Part shown: piece after piece, positions 29,393 to 40,115 of the stretch
How the letters are laid out: each line of letters opens with the position of its first letter
Position numbering within the stretch: the first letter of the stretch is position 1
NCBI GenBank assembly: GCA_030065935.1
Contig: JASJCP010000007.1
Location: forward strand, 1 to 64,000
Source of the DNA: Xenococcaceae cyanobacterium MO_167.B27
GTDB lineage: Bacteria > Cyanobacteriota > Cyanobacteriia > Cyanobacteriales > Xenococcaceae
Length of the DNA: 64,000 nt
Direction: 5' to 3'
Position numbers and translations under genes: made by a program
Notes under the pieces: generated by a model
Databases searched by the model: none
What the model saw: the letters and a program-made list of their open reading frames with translations, nothing else
What the model was told of the DNA's origin: nothing

Positions 29393-30274
29393 TTAACTTT
29401 CACCATCAATTTCTTTAAGGATAGCTGTTGTTTTTTCACATAGAGTATCATGGCAATGACCATTAGTAGCCATAATGCAACCCCACTTTTTCACATCACC
29501 TTGATTATAAAAAACTGGTTCACCAGTATGGTAAGTAAATTTACCTCCTGCTTCAGTTAGAATCAACTCAGGAGCAGCAAAGTCCCAATCTTTAGCAGCA
29601 GATTTACCAGAGAGAGAAATATAAACATCAGATTGTTGTTCGAGAATTGTGGATATTTTACCTCCCACACTACCCATATATTTTTTACCTTTAAGAGGTA
29701 GGCTATCTATTAAATTTTGGAATCTGTCATCTCGATGAGAGCGACTCACAATTAAATATAGTTCTTCAGGATTTTTGCGTTGTGAAACTTGAATTGGGGT
29801 AACTTTTTGATCGGCTTTAGTTTGCACAAATGTACCTTGTCCTTTAACGGCATAATATAATTTAGCTGCTTCAGGAATCGCTACAATACCAATCATAGGA
29901 CGACCTTCATGAGCTAAGGCAATATGCAGACAGTATTCTCCTGTTTTATCAATAAAGTCTCTAGTACCATCTAAAGGATCAATGATCCAAACCCAAGATT
30001 TGTTTATGGCTTCAGCTTTTTTAACATCAAAAGTTTCTTCAGAAAGATAGCCAAAATCTTGTGTACCTAATTCAGCTTGTAAGTTTTCTAAAATATAGTG
30101 ATTAGCAGCTAGATCGGCTTCTGTGACTGGTCCATCTTTTTTATCTTGAACATCTAGTTCGTTGTCTTTTGCTTTTCCATGATAATAAGAACTGAGAATA
30201 TCAGATGCACCCCAGGCTATAGAACGAGCTATAGTCATGATTTCCCTTAGCCTTTCAGGTTGGTTGATGTTCAA
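29393..30274 (-). CDS. cysQ: 3'(2'),5'-bisphosphate nucleotidase (CysQ-like inositol monophosphatase fold)
   Basis: 293 residues with the metal-binding sites of the inositol monophosphatase superfamily: GPVTEADLAAN, LSEET (metal Glu), WIIDPLDGTRDFI and KDWDFAAPELILTEAGG. CysQ removes the 3'-phosphate from PAP made in sulfate assimilation. Relatives act on fructose bisphosphate or inositol phosphates, so the substrate is inferred from overall resemblance (the SEET and DGTRDFI forms are usual in CysQ). It lies alone between the LRV gene and the cheA gene. Confidence 0.83.
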   Translation of the reverse strand: MNINQPERLREIMTIARSIAWGASDILSSYYHGKAKDNELDVQDKKDGPVTEADLAANHYILENLQAELGTQDFGYLSEETFDVKKAEAINKSWVWIIDPLDGTRDFIDKTGEYCLHIALAHEGRPMIGIVAIPEAAKLYYAVKGQGTFVQTKADQKVTPIQVSQRKNPEELYLIVSRSHRDDRFQNLIDSLPLKGKKYMGSVGGKISTILEQQSDVYISLSGKSAAKDWDFAAPELILTEAGGKFTYHTGEPVFYNQGDVKKWGCIMATNGHCHDTLCEKTTAILKEIDGES

Positions 30275-30387
30275 AGCTATCTCCCTATATTTATATAAGT
30301 ATTACTAACAAAAATTATGGCACTGATTTTTGATTAATGATGGTTGGCTCAAAAAATTACACAATGGCAACAAGCTACTACAACCGA

Positions 30388-33300
30388 TTAAAGGGATTTC
30401 CTACCAATAATGCTATTAATAGTGTCAAATAATTCTTGCTCGTCACAAGGTTTAATTAGATAAGCGGATGCACCCAACTGTAAAGCTAGTTTGCGATGTT
30501 TGTCACTATCTCTGGAAGTCAAAATAATTACAGGAGTGTCCCGAAGATTTTGATTTTGACGCAATGCTTTCAAAAATTGAAACCCATTCATCATCGGCAT
30601 TTCTAAATCACAGACCACAAGATTAACATCTTTAGACTGTTGTAACTTTTCTAAAGCATTTAAGCCATTTTCTGCCTGAATTACTGTTTGACTCACTTTT
30701 TCTAGAGACATAGCAATACTCCGTCTTAAACTAGAAGAATCATCTACTACTAGCAAAGTTTGAGCCAAATGGGAGCTACCTAAAAGTAGTTGCTGGTTAT
30801 TATTTCCAGGGAGTTGTTGAGGATGAGAATCAGCTAAATAAGCATTTTGAGTAATAGCAGATGCGGTATTAGGATTTTGTAGTAATACGTTGCCATCTAT
30901 CACCAGAGTTAGACTACTGTCTTTAAGAACACTACAGCCATATATATATTGGGGGGGTGCGATCGCACTACCTAAAGGTCTAATTACTAATTCTTGTTCT
31001 CCGAAAACTTTTTCTACTTCTAATCCTACTAAGTCTCCTTGACGACGTAATAATAAGATGGGATTGTTACTCCCGCTATCAGATTCACCAGGATTTCTAG
31101 TTCTTCCTAAAACAGTGCGAGGATATTCAATTAAATCTCCTAGTTTTCTAACAGGAATACTTTGAATTTCTGAGTTAGTTTCCCAATGGAGTACTTTATG
31201 TCCTTCAAAAACTCGAATTTGATTAGAAATTGGTACAACAATTCTTTCTATGGAATCTGTGAGTAGGGCATAAGTAAGACCATCTGCTTGAGTAAGCATT
31301 AGTTTGGCGATGGTCAAAGTTAGGGGGATTTGTAAAGAAAACACTGTACCTTTATTGGGTACAGATTCAATAGAAATATTCCCTTCCATTTCTTGGATTT
31401 GAGAGCGAACTACGTCTAATCCTACACCTCTTCCTGATAGAGAACTAACTTTTTCCGCAGTGGAAAATCCTGCTTCAAATAGTAATTCTAGGAGACTAGA
31501 AGCTGGCATACGGTCTGCATCTTGTGCTGTAATTAATTTCTTCTTAATAGCACTATTTTTAATTTTTTCTAAATTGATTCCTTTCCCATCATCTTTGATT
31601 TCGATAATAGTTTTACCACCTTGATAATAGGCTCTGAGTTCTATGGTTCCTGTCTCTGGCTTGCCATTTTGAAGACGAACTTCGGGCATTTCTAAGCCAT
31701 GATCGAAACCATTACGAATCAAATGTAATAGAGGGTCATACAGTTTTTCTTCTACTGTTTTATCAATTAAGATATGACCTCCAGTAATTTTAAGCTCGAC
31801 CTTTTTATTATAGGTGCTTGATAATTGCTGTATCATGCGAGGGAAACGATTAAAAACTCTGCCAATAGGAGACATTCTGGTATCAATTAGTTCATCTCTC
31901 ATGTTTAACAGCATTCTTTGTTGTTTTTGTGTACTTCTTTGGGCTTGTTTGTTGTAGTTTTTAATTTTTTCGGCTATTTCTGATAGTTCGGAATTGCTGC
32001 TCAGAGCGATTTTAACTAGCTGTTCTAGATTAGTTTCACTATCATTATTGGATTGTAGTTGCGTAATCTCAGATGTATCTGGATTAACTTTAACTAATTG
32101 TCGTATTTTATTAGGTAAGGATTGCCTGATTTTTTGCTGTTCGGGGGAGATATAAACTTCATCAACAAAATTAATGATGCTGTTAATTATTTGCTCATTA
32201 TAATTAAGTTTATCTAGTAAGCCTTGAACTAAATCATAAATTTTTTCGTCCTTAAGAATATTTTGGTTTTGATTGATTAAAATCTCTCCTACTAAATCAT
32301 TTAATTTTTCTAGGGACTCTAAATTAACTCTAACTGTTTGATTGACAGATTTTTTAGGATTTTTTTGAGATTTGCTAGGAGGCTTTAGTTTTGATTTTGT
32401 AGAATTAATAACTGTAGGTTTTTCAGCAGTGGTCGAAGGTACTCCGTCGTCAGAAAGCCCAAGCCCACTGGAGTTCGTCAGAGATTTTTCTACTAATGTA
32501 GAAAACACTTCTGATTTATCAGTTTGATCTTGAGATTCGTTAAGAGTAATAGGTGATATAGTGGTTATTTCAGGAGTAACTGGCTCGGAAGTTTTATTGA
32601 ATATTGGGGTGGCTTCAACTTCCTCTCCCCAAATTTCTCCTAGTAATTCTGGTGAAGAGTTATTTTTATTAATTGCTTCTGGAGGTTGTGGTAATATCAC
32701 AGATGCCATACTATTTTCTAGCTCTTCACTGATTACATCAAATGGGGATTCTTCTTCTGACTTTTCTGACTCTACAGAAGCAGCAGGAGAGTCTTCTAAT
32801 AGTTTTAAATCTGCTTCTGATAAAGACAGCACATTATCATCATCATCTTCTTCTTCTGCTTCTGATTGATTGAGTGCACATTCTGAGTTTTCTTCTGGAT
32901 CAGGAGATGGAATTTGACTTAAATCTTGAGTGGGAAGTTGATCTTGCATCTTGATGAATAATTCCATCTCTTCTGAAGATGCGGGTGCAATATCTTCTTC
33001 TTCTGGTGTATCTATGAGACTTGTAAATGTGTCTGTTTCATCTTGTTTATTTCCATAGGATGAATCAACAATTTGAGAATCTAAATCCACATAGGATGTT
33101 GAGATGTCTTCAATAGATTCGGTTACTGGAAGACCACTAGCTAATTGTAGTAAAGCAGGAGAGGGTTCTCCGCCTCTTTCTCGATCGCCTTCTAAGACTT
33201 GTTTTTGCGCCTGTTCGATATTGGCGATCGCTGCTTGAGCTATTTCCAGAATGCGATCGCTGCTCCGTTCTAAAGCAGTGATAATATTTTGTGCCACTTC

Positions 33301-33930
33301 CCCAAATCCAGGCAGACCTAGGGATTCAGCCAAACCTAAAAATATTTCAGCCTGAGAGCGTAAAACATCGGAAATTTGAGTATCATTAGCTCCAGCTAAA
33401 GCGGTATGAAGTTCTTGTAATCTTTCGGGAATGACGGCTTGAAAGAAAGACTCTACAACATCTAGACCCAACTCTTCAGAAGTAGGAAAAGCGTCTTGAT
33501 CGGTGAGATAGTCACCAAATATTTCTTGTAACTCAGCAAAAACCGTAGCAGCACGGTCTAAAATTGCATCTCGATCAATAGATATTTTACTAAATTCCGC
33601 CGTTAGAGGTTCACGGAGACATTCATAGCTTTCATAAATGAGTCTTTTTGTTTCTGCATCAAGCTCTAACTCAGGATTATAAAGAGCCTTAAAAACATCT
33701 TCCATTGAGTGAGCTACAGTTTTAATGGTTTCTAGCCCCACATTAGCAGCCCCACCCTTGAGAGTATGAGCAGCCCGCATCAGATGGTTAACCCTTAAAG
33801 CACGGTCTTGAAGCTCTACTTCACCTTCATTGATGGCAAAGATTTCCTCTTCAATAGTTTGGAGCAATTCTGGTGCTTCTTCGAGAAAATACTGATAGGC
33901 TTGGTCACGAATATCAGGATCACTAATCAT
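30388..33930 (-). CDS. pixL: Hybrid CheA-type histidine kinase (PixL-like)
   Basis: 1180 residues. N-terminal Hpt domain with phosphorylatable His55 (MRAAHTLKGGAANVG), a second Hpt-like helical region (about 160-250), a long acidic Ser/Glu-rich linker (about 260-540), a dimerisation segment, the HATPase domain (HLIRNGFDHGLEMPEVR, GRGVGLDVV), a CheW-like domain and a C-terminal receiver with the acceptor Asp in VVCDLEMPMMNG. This layout is that of PixL/PilL/PtxL kinases that run type IV pilus motility. It is last in the operon, after the receptor gene; a 742-base gap with a repeat separates them. Confidence 0.88.
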   Translation of the reverse strand: MISDPDIRDQAYQYFLEEAPELLQTIEEEIFAINEGEVELQDRALRVNHLMRAAHTLKGGAANVGLETIKTVAHSMEDVFKALYNPELELDAETKRLIYESYECLREPLTAEFSKISIDRDAILDRAATVFAELQEIFGDYLTDQDAFPTSEELGLDVVESFFQAVIPERLQELHTALAGANDTQISDVLRSQAEIFLGLAESLGLPGFGEVAQNIITALERSSDRILEIAQAAIANIEQAQKQVLEGDRERGGEPSPALLQLASGLPVTESIEDISTSYVDLDSQIVDSSYGNKQDETDTFTSLIDTPEEEDIAPASSEEMELFIKMQDQLPTQDLSQIPSPDPEENSECALNQSEAEEEDDDDNVLSLSEADLKLLEDSPAASVESEKSEEESPFDVISEELENSMASVILPQPPEAINKNNSSPELLGEIWGEEVEATPIFNKTSEPVTPEITTISPITLNESQDQTDKSEVFSTLVEKSLTNSSGLGLSDDGVPSTTAEKPTVINSTKSKLKPPSKSQKNPKKSVNQTVRVNLESLEKLNDLVGEILINQNQNILKDEKIYDLVQGLLDKLNYNEQIINSIINFVDEVYISPEQQKIRQSLPNKIRQLVKVNPDTSEITQLQSNNDSETNLEQLVKIALSSNSELSEIAEKIKNYNKQAQRSTQKQQRMLLNMRDELIDTRMSPIGRVFNRFPRMIQQLSSTYNKKVELKITGGHILIDKTVEEKLYDPLLHLIRNGFDHGLEMPEVRLQNGKPETGTIELRAYYQGGKTIIEIKDDGKGINLEKIKNSAIKKKLITAQDADRMPASSLLELLFEAGFSTAEKVSSLSGRGVGLDVVRSQIQEMEGNISIESVPNKGTVFSLQIPLTLTIAKLMLTQADGLTYALLTDSIERIVVPISNQIRVFEGHKVLHWETNSEIQSIPVRKLGDLIEYPRTVLGRTRNPGESDSGSNNPILLLRRQGDLVGLEVEKVFGEQELVIRPLGSAIAPPQYIYGCSVLKDSSLTLVIDGNVLLQNPNTASAITQNAYLADSHPQQLPGNNNQQLLLGSSHLAQTLLVVDDSSSLRRSIAMSLEKVSQTVIQAENGLNALEKLQQSKDVNLVVCDLEMPMMNGFQFLKALRQNQNLRDTPVIILTSRDSDKHRKLALQLGASAYLIKPCDEQELFDTINSIIGRKSL

Positions 33931-34165
33931 TTTATATAGAATTTGATAACTAAGTTAAGTAGTCTGTGCAAAATTAATTAGATAGTTGAGATAAGGAATA
34001 GGGAATATACAAATAATTCTGTCATGGTACTTATTTCCTATAGAGGTCTAATAATAAATCCGATTCTCATACCCCCATAATTTCTTTTAGTCTAGATTTT
34101 GTTTGTATAGCACTACTGTTTCAACCGCGTAAATAAAGAGTGGGTTTTGACAACAGGATTTGGTA

Positions 34166-34228
34166 TTAGTCCTCTTGAGAGGACTTTTTTGTATTAGCCA
34201 AGAAATTTATTTCTTGGTGATGTATCGC
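34166..34228 (+). repeat. 63-bp dispersed double-hairpin repeat, copy 2
   Basis: 60 of 63 bases equal to 394-456. Here the second hairpin is perfect (CCAAGAAA, TTTA loop, TTTCTTGG) and the first is followed by six T. Confidence 0.8.
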
Positions 34229-34647
34229 ACTGGTGCAAAATATGAGTGAACCCTAAAACAGAGTCGATCTGTTTCAGAATTCAGGATTGGTAGTGCAGAA
34301 TTTATCTTGCGAGCGGGAAGACATCTTAGTCCCGCTCCAGATGAGAGCGAGCGCAATAACCTATGAGGCTTATCTTGACAATTTTGAATTGAAATCTTCA
34401 GGTAACAAGGATTTAAAGCACTGTAGAATATTTGTATTCGGGAGAAGGATAATAGCCTAACCGAACCAACCAAGAAAACTAAATAGATATGGGGTTGTAA
34501 CCATAGTCTCAGGTAGCTCTCTGGAAATGTAAAATCTATTGGGAGTCTGAGTGAGTAGTAAATCAATTTTCGATCTCTACAAAAAGTGGTGGCGGGCGGT
34601 CATCACTATAAAATGCTTAACGGCTAACTTCGGTTAGGTCTGAAGAA

Positions 34648-34669
34648 TCTCTCACGCTCAAGTGAGAGA
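34648..34669 (-). terminator. Hairpin directly after the receptor gene
   Basis: TCTCTCAC pairs with GTGAGAGA around six bases, within five bases of the stop of the receptor gene on the minus strand. No T-run, so it may stabilise the mRNA end or only weakly terminate. Confidence 0.4.
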
Positions 34670-34672
34670 GCG

Positions 34673-37600
34673 TCAATTGACTTTGAACTGGGCTACACTA
34701 GATTGCAAATTATTAGCCAGTTTTTCTAGTTGTTGGAATGAAGCGGAGATTTTCTGAGACTCATTAGAGGTTTCATTGGCGATTTCCGCTACTTGTCCCA
34801 TTACCTGAGTTACAGACTCCGCTTGTTGAGTTTGCTCACTAGCAGCAGTACTAATATCTTGTACTAAGGTTCTAATTTCATTAGTAGCAGCAACAATCTC
34901 ATTGAGACTATCACGAGTATCATTAACTAAATTTGTTCCTTCTGCTACTTGTTGTACCCCTGCTTCCATCGCAGCAGCAACTTCTTGAGTTTCATCTTGA
35001 ATTTCTCTGACTAGTTTTTCAATTTCGGTAGTAGCCTCAGAAGATTGTAACGAGAGGTTGCGGACTTCGTCTGCTACCACAGCAAAGCCTTTACCGTATT
35101 CTCCTGCGCGAGTCGCTTCTAGAGCAGCATTGAGAGCGAGTAAGTTAGTTTGAGCAGCAAATGAGCTAATGAGGTTGACCACCCGAGAAATCTTCTGAGA
35201 AGAATCGCTAAGTCGTTTAACTCGTTTACCAGCATCAGCTACAGTTTGACGAATACCCACAATACTATCTACAGTTTTGTTCATGGCGCGATCGCCTTCT
35301 TTAACCGTGCGGTCTGCTTGTTGGATGGCTACTTCTACTTTTTGGGCTTTTTTAGTTGTGGTATTAGAAGCTTCAATGGTAGCTTTGACTTTATTCAAAG
35401 CTTTTTCTAATTCTTGCATTTGCTTCTGAGACTTGAAGGAGAGATTTTCTACCACACCACTACTGACTTGAGTAGTTTGAGCTACCTGTCCTACAGCTTC
35501 TTGTACTTGCACAACAATTTGTTTGAGAGAATCAAGGGTAGTATTATATGCTCCTGCAATTGTTCCGATTTCATTTTCTGTAACCTTAGCTCTAACAGTC
35601 AAATCTCCAGTAAAAGCAGGTCTAACAGTGCGAAGCATATCTACTGCTTGTTTCTGTAGTTGTTCTTTGGCTGCTTTTTCTCTAGCTAGAGTTTGAGTAA
35701 GATTTTCTGACTGAATGCGTAGTTGGTCTGCTTTCTCAGCTTGTTCAATAGCAATTCCCAGTTGAGGAGCAATCTTAAGGAGCAAATTCAATTCGTTAAC
35801 TTCCCAGTCTCGCGCTCCAGAGTTTTGATAAACTCCAAATAAACCCCAAAGTTTAGTGTCTTGGAAAATTGGCACAATAATGTAAGCTCTAGCTTGATAT
35901 TTTTCTAGAGATTGCAGATAGCAAGAAGAAAATCCAGCAGCATAGACATCATTAACTACATTGAATTGTTTGCCTCTAGTGTAGTCTCCTCCTTGGCTAT
36001 TGATAAAATAAGTGTCTTTATCGAGAGCGGAACCTTCTTTCATATTTTTCAAGGTACATTGCTCATTGGCGTTCATTTCTGTACTAAATAGGTTTTGATC
36101 AGTGTCCTGAATTTCCATTACGGATATCCATTCCGAACCAGCAGATTCAGCCAGAACTTCTCCACTCCAGTCAGGATTGAAACGATAAACTACAGCACGA
36201 TCTACTTCAAGCAGCTTGCGAACTTGTTGAGTAGCAGTACGGAAAATTTCTTGAAGCTTCAGGGAACTACTAATACGTTGGACAATACTAGAGATGGCTT
36301 TTTCTTGTTTTGCCTTAGTTTGCAACTCTTGTAAATACTGTTTCTGTTGAATGACGATTCCAATTTGTACGACTATTTGCTTGAGGAATTGAATGTCATC
36401 TTCTTCCCAAAAGCGAGTTTGAGATTGATAGATATTGATTATCCCCCATAGCTTCTGATCGACAAATATCGGCATTCTTACATAAGCCTTGATATCTAAT
36501 TTTGTCAGAACTTCGATGAGGCGTTGTTCTAGACGGGATTTACTAATATCATTAACGACATCGGATTCCCCATTTTTATAGCTTCCACCTTGATTGTTTC
36601 GTAGATAAGGATAGGGGTTTTTGGCAAAAGTAGCTTGGAAACAAGAAGCTTGGAAAGATTTGAAATCATTATCAATAGGGGATTCTACAACATTTGCTCC
36701 AGTCCAGTCAGAATTAAAACGATAGATACTGCTTCTTTCTACTTCCAATAATTTACGAGTTTCTTGAGCAGCAATTTCTAAAACATTCTCTAAGGATGAA
36801 GCATTTTGCATACCATCGACTATCCGAGCTAGATTCTTTTGCCTAACTACTGCTTTTCTGAGTTGTTCAGACTGTTGACTTTTTTGAATGCCGATACCTA
36901 CTTGTAAACCAATTTGTCTGAGAACCTCAATTTCTTCTTTTTTCCATTTGCGAGAGCCAGAGTTTTGATAAACTGCTACTAATCCCCAGAGTTTCTTATC
37001 AGTAAGCATATCTCCGATAAAGATGGGTGCGATGGCATAAGCTCTAGCTTCAAACTGCTCTAATAACTCAATATGACAAGATTGATGACCAACCATATAG
37101 ATATCGTCAACAGCAAAACACTCACCAAACTTATAACGTCCTCCCTGATTCTCTTGAAGGAAAGTGTCTTTTACAATAGGAATACTCTCAATCAGTTTCG
37201 ACCATCCCGAAGCTACGGACTCTGCAATAAATTCCCCACTCCAATCATCATTAAAACGATAAATAGCTAAACGATCTGCTTGGAGTAATTTTCTTCCTTC
37301 TTGGGTTGCCACTTGGAAAATGGCTTTTTCGTCGCTAGCAATCTGCATTCTTTCTAGCATTTTGCTTAAACCTTTCTCTCGTTGAATTGCGTTTTCCATT
37401 TGTTTAGTTTGGAATTTGCTATTACGGAGAAATAGAGTCTGTTGCAGAGGAAATGCAAACTTAGTAGCTTGTTTGACTACTTGATTAACTTCTGACTTTT
37501 GCCAATTACGAGAATTAGAGTTTTGATAGATTCCTAAAACCCCTAAAAGCTGATTGTTATATTCAATGGGAACAACAATATAAGCTTTAATTTGTACGGC

Positions 37601-38545
37601 TTCTAAAGTTTCGATAAAACAGCGAGCAAAGCCTTTTGTATAAATATCATTAACTACATAGTAGGGCTTATATTCATCTGTTTTGAGGAAATAATCAAAA
37701 TCAAAAGAGGATCCTGCTTTTGACCAATTACTTCCTACTGATTCTGTTAAAATTTGACCACTCCAGTCAGGATTAAAAGCATAAACTAAAGCTCGATCTA
37801 CTTTGAGAGACTCTCTTATTTGATGCAAAGAATCTTGCATTAATTCCTGCATTTCTAGGTTAATTTTACCTAAAATGTCTTGCTGATATCCAAATTGAAA
37901 CCCTGGTTGATTCTTTTCAACAACAATAGTTAATTCATGAGCAATGCGGTCAATTAAGTTAATTTCTTCTTCTTCCCAAGAGCGGGGCTTAGAACATTGC
38001 TGAACTACTAGTAAACCCCAAACTTTATTAGCAGCATAATCATCTGTTTCTAAAGAAAAAGAGTTAAGAGTTATGGGAATACTGACAGAGGCTTGTACTT
38101 GAAACTTCTCTAATAATTGTTTTTGATAAGGAGTTAGTCGGCTTTGTTCAATATCTTCAATAGCCAACAAGCCTTTAGCTTGATAATCTAAGATTTTCTG
38201 ACCGCCAAAACTACTACAAGGTAAAATCTCATCAATAGTAGGAGTCCAACCTTCTGCTATTGATTCTGCAATAATTCTTCCTTCATCCCCCCGCTCTTCA
38301 AATTGATAAATCAGAACTCGGTCTGCTTTTAAATTTTGACCTATTACAGATACTGTTTTAGCTAAAAAATCCTCAAAGTTTTTAGCTTTACGAATTTGTT
38401 TAATAATTTTTGCTGCTCGTTCTCTCTCTCCTTTAAAAAGATTGGTTTTGATTTTTCTAATTAGCTCATCTTTTGATGACGATTGCTGATTATCTTTGTT
38501 GTTTACTGTATTATGGTTACTCATAGAAATAGTTGAAGAAGTCAT
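34673..38545 (-). CDS. pixJ: Methyl-accepting receptor with five GAF domains (PixJ-like photoreceptor)
   Basis: 1290 residues with no transmembrane helix. Five GAF domains at about 45-210, 225-370, 400-555, 575-735 and 755-935 are followed by a HAMP-like linker and the methyl-accepting signalling domain (about 1010-1290; hairpin tip [20 protein letters not shown]). GAF3 has the canonical bilin Cys490-His491 ([11 protein letters not shown]), GAF5 has Cys875-Tyr876 and GAF2 has Cys309-Phe310, so three domains could bind a linear tetrapyrrole; GAF1 and GAF4 lack this Cys. GAF3 also has Cys476. PixJ-type cyanobacteriochromes steer phototaxis. It stands in the order G-H-I-J-L with its neighbours. 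Confidence 0.88.
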   Translation of the reverse strand: MTSSTISMSNHNTVNNKDNQQSSSKDELIRKIKTNLFKGERERAAKIIKQIRKAKNFEDFLAKTVSVIGQNLKADRVLIYQFEERGDEGRIIAESIAEGWTPTIDEILPCSSFGGQKILDYQAKGLLAIEDIEQSRLTPYQKQLLEKFQVQASVSIPITLNSFSLETDDYAANKVWGLLVVQQCSKPRSWEEEEINLIDRIAHELTIVVEKNQPGFQFGYQQDILGKINLEMQELMQDSLHQIRESLKVDRALVYAFNPDWSGQILTESVGSNWSKAGSSFDFDYFLKTDEYKPYYVVNDIYTKGFARCFIETLEAVQIKAYIVVPIEYNNQLLGVLGIYQNSNSRNWQKSEVNQVVKQATKFAFPLQQTLFLRNSKFQTKQMENAIQREKGLSKMLERMQIASDEKAIFQVATQEGRKLLQADRLAIYRFNDDWSGEFIAESVASGWSKLIESIPIVKDTFLQENQGGRYKFGECFAVDDIYMVGHQSCHIELLEQFEARAYAIAPIFIGDMLTDKKLWGLVAVYQNSGSRKWKKEEIEVLRQIGLQVGIGIQKSQQSEQLRKAVVRQKNLARIVDGMQNASSLENVLEIAAQETRKLLEVERSSIYRFNSDWTGANVVESPIDNDFKSFQASCFQATFAKNPYPYLRNNQGGSYKNGESDVVNDISKSRLEQRLIEVLTKLDIKAYVRMPIFVDQKLWGIINIYQSQTRFWEEDDIQFLKQIVVQIGIVIQQKQYLQELQTKAKQEKAISSIVQRISSSLKLQEIFRTATQQVRKLLEVDRAVVYRFNPDWSGEVLAESAGSEWISVMEIQDTDQNLFSTEMNANEQCTLKNMKEGSALDKDTYFINSQGGDYTRGKQFNVVNDVYAAGFSSCYLQSLEKYQARAYIIVPIFQDTKLWGLFGVYQNSGARDWEVNELNLLLKIAPQLGIAIEQAEKADQLRIQSENLTQTLAREKAAKEQLQKQAVDMLRTVRPAFTGDLTVRAKVTENEIGTIAGAYNTTLDSLKQIVVQVQEAVGQVAQTTQVSSGVVENLSFKSQKQMQELEKALNKVKATIEASNTTTKKAQKVEVAIQQADRTVKEGDRAMNKTVDSIVGIRQTVADAGKRVKRLSDSSQKISRVVNLISSFAAQTNLLALNAALEATRAGEYGKGFAVVADEVRNLSLQSSEATTEIEKLVREIQDETQEVAAAMEAGVQQVAEGTNLVNDTRDSLNEIVAATNEIRTLVQDISTAASEQTQQAESVTQVMGQVAEIANETSNESQKISASFQQLEKLANNLQSSVAQFKVN

Positions 38546-39043
38546 AATCTTGTTCCAGATGTCTTGATGCTTAAAACTCTAAAATATGGATTTGAATTAT
38601 CTTGATTGCACTGAAAAATAACAATTTAAAATTTTCAGTAAAGCTGATTTGGCTTGGGTTGTTAATTTCAAATCTGAATCCCCTATGTGATACCAATTAG
38701 ATATGGAGCTTAAATTGTAAGTTGGGTTAAATTAAGGATTCAGAACCCAACCTATCAAGTCTCCAATTACTTCTCATAAACTGTATGAAGTTTTTTGATT
38801 TGTTGATTTAAAGTTTTCCAATTCCTTGGGTTATACCAAATCAAACAATGTTTGCGACACATAAAATTTGATCTATAGGTTTGGCGATGCCCCACCCTTA
38901 CGATATCTGTTGCATTCTTTTTTCAAATTGGGACTAATGTCGATTGAAAAATGAAGTTTAGGCATTAATTTTGATACGAAAAGCCAAGTACTATTTTTAT
39001 ATAAATAATAAACAATGTAATTATATCTTTTCAAGATTTCTGA
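38546..39043. other. 498-bp intergenic region upstream of the receptor gene
   Basis: No gene, repeat or clear promoter is recognised. It separates cheW from the receptor gene and could hold an internal promoter. Confidence 0.4.
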
Positions 39044-39619
39044 CTATTTATAACTACTGAAATTTGGGTTAATCGCAAAAAAGTGAAAAATCTCTTTCCC
39101 ATTAATTACCATCACTATGTTGTTGCTTTTATCGGTTAAATATCCATTAATAAAAGGTAAGATATCTTCAGAAAAAATTTCCGAGGAAGGTGATTTAAAC
39201 TGCTCTAAATCTTGTTCGGTAATGTTATCAATTTGAGGAATCACCAATCCTAGTGATTGTCCTTCTATTTGAACTACCATCACCAAGATAGTTTTATCAG
39301 TTATGGACAAAGAAGGAGGATAACCTAGAAGATTCTCTAAATCCACAATCCAAAGCATTTCACTACGCCAACTATAGATGCCAAGAATACAATAAGGCAT
39401 CTGAGGCACAGATAAAATTTCTGATACAGAGACAGTAATAACCTCTGTGACGATTTCCGCTTCTATTAAGGCGAGGTCTTTACCATTAGAAGCACTAGTA
39501 ACGCTATCGTTGCTCCCAAGATAAAATTGCAGAAATTTATCAACTTGTTGAGTTGTTGATTCTTGATCAATCTTGGAATTAATACTGACGGATAAAGGAC
39601 TAGAAGAAGTGCTTAACAT
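39044..39619 (-). CDS. pixI: CheW-like adaptor (PixI-like)
   Basis: 191 residues with a CheW domain (about 50-185): the strand ILSVPQMPYCILGIYSWRSEMLWIVDLENLLGY is the usual binding-site region. CheW proteins bridge receptor and CheA. It follows the receiver gene after ten bases and precedes the receptor gene. Confidence 0.82.
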   Translation of the reverse strand: MLSTSSSPLSVSINSKIDQESTTQQVDKFLQFYLGSNDSVTSASNGKDLALIEAEIVTEVITVSVSEILSVPQMPYCILGIYSWRSEMLWIVDLENLLGYPPSLSITDKTILVMVVQIEGQSLGLVIPQIDNITEQDLEQFKSPSSEIFSEDILPFINGYLTDKSNNIVMVINGKEIFHFFAINPNFSSYK

Positions 39620-39629
39620 AACATTTTTC

Positions 39630-39992
39630 TTAAGTAATTAGTTGCTGTATTTTTCCCAATAATTCATCCCGATTAACAGGCTTTGTTAGGTAAGCATCTG
39701 CTCCTACAACATCCCCCCACATCTTGTCAGCTTCAGTAGATTTGGAAGAACAAAGAATCACTGGAATGGGTTTTGTGCTTTGATCTGCTTTGAGGCTACG
39801 ACACAATTCAAAACCACTTTGACCCCCCATCACTACGTCTAAAACTATCAGTTGAGGTTGATAGTCAGCGATTTTTTCCATTGCTTCTTCTGCGCTTTCT
39901 GCATCTAGTACAGTTAAGCCAGCTTCTGTAAGATAGGTAGTTAAAACTTGTCTATCCATTAAGCTGTCATCAACAACTAACACTTTACTCAT
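39630..39992 (-). CDS. pixH: CheY-like single-domain response regulator (PixH-like)
   Basis: 120 residues forming one receiver domain: acidic pocket VVDDS, acceptor Asp in LIVLDVVMG, switch residue Ser in LCSSKS and Lys in LTKPVN, all intact. No output domain, so it acts by protein contact, probably on the type IV pilus motor or as phosphate sink. It lies between the PATAN-REC and CheW genes of the operon. Confidence 0.88.
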   Translation of the reverse strand: MSKVLVVDDSLMDRQVLTTYLTEAGLTVLDAESAEEAMEKIADYQPQLIVLDVVMGGQSGFELCRSLKADQSTKPIPVILCSSKSTEADKMWGDVVGADAYLTKPVNRDELLGKIQQLIT

Positions 39993-40115
39993 AATCTGGT
40001 TGCTCTAAGGCAAAATACGTAAATTGAACTATTTAAAGAGTTCCCAAAAACTTTTTGAAACTAACAATGAGATTTACAAAAGTTTAAGGGGATTAAATTA
40101 TGGAGCATGACTAAG

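Larger units (their letters stand above)
33931..34672. other. 742-bp gap inside the chemosensory operon
   Basis: Contains the 63-bp repeat copy 2 (34166-34228) and, from 34232 to 34672, DNA with several short inverted repeats (for example CTAAC/GTTAG near 34625 and a hairpin at 34648-34669). An open frame on the minus strand (34207-34566) has no recognisable protein features. The spacing may mean that the cheA gene has its own promoter. Confidence 0.45.

Noticed and set aside
32561..32869. Plus-strand frame opposite cheA
   Set aside because: Ser-rich shadow of the acidic Glu/Asp linker of the kinase.
34207..34566. 119-codon minus-strand frame in the operon gap
   Set aside because: No recognisable domain, no ribosome site, and it starts within a dispersed repeat at its 3' side.
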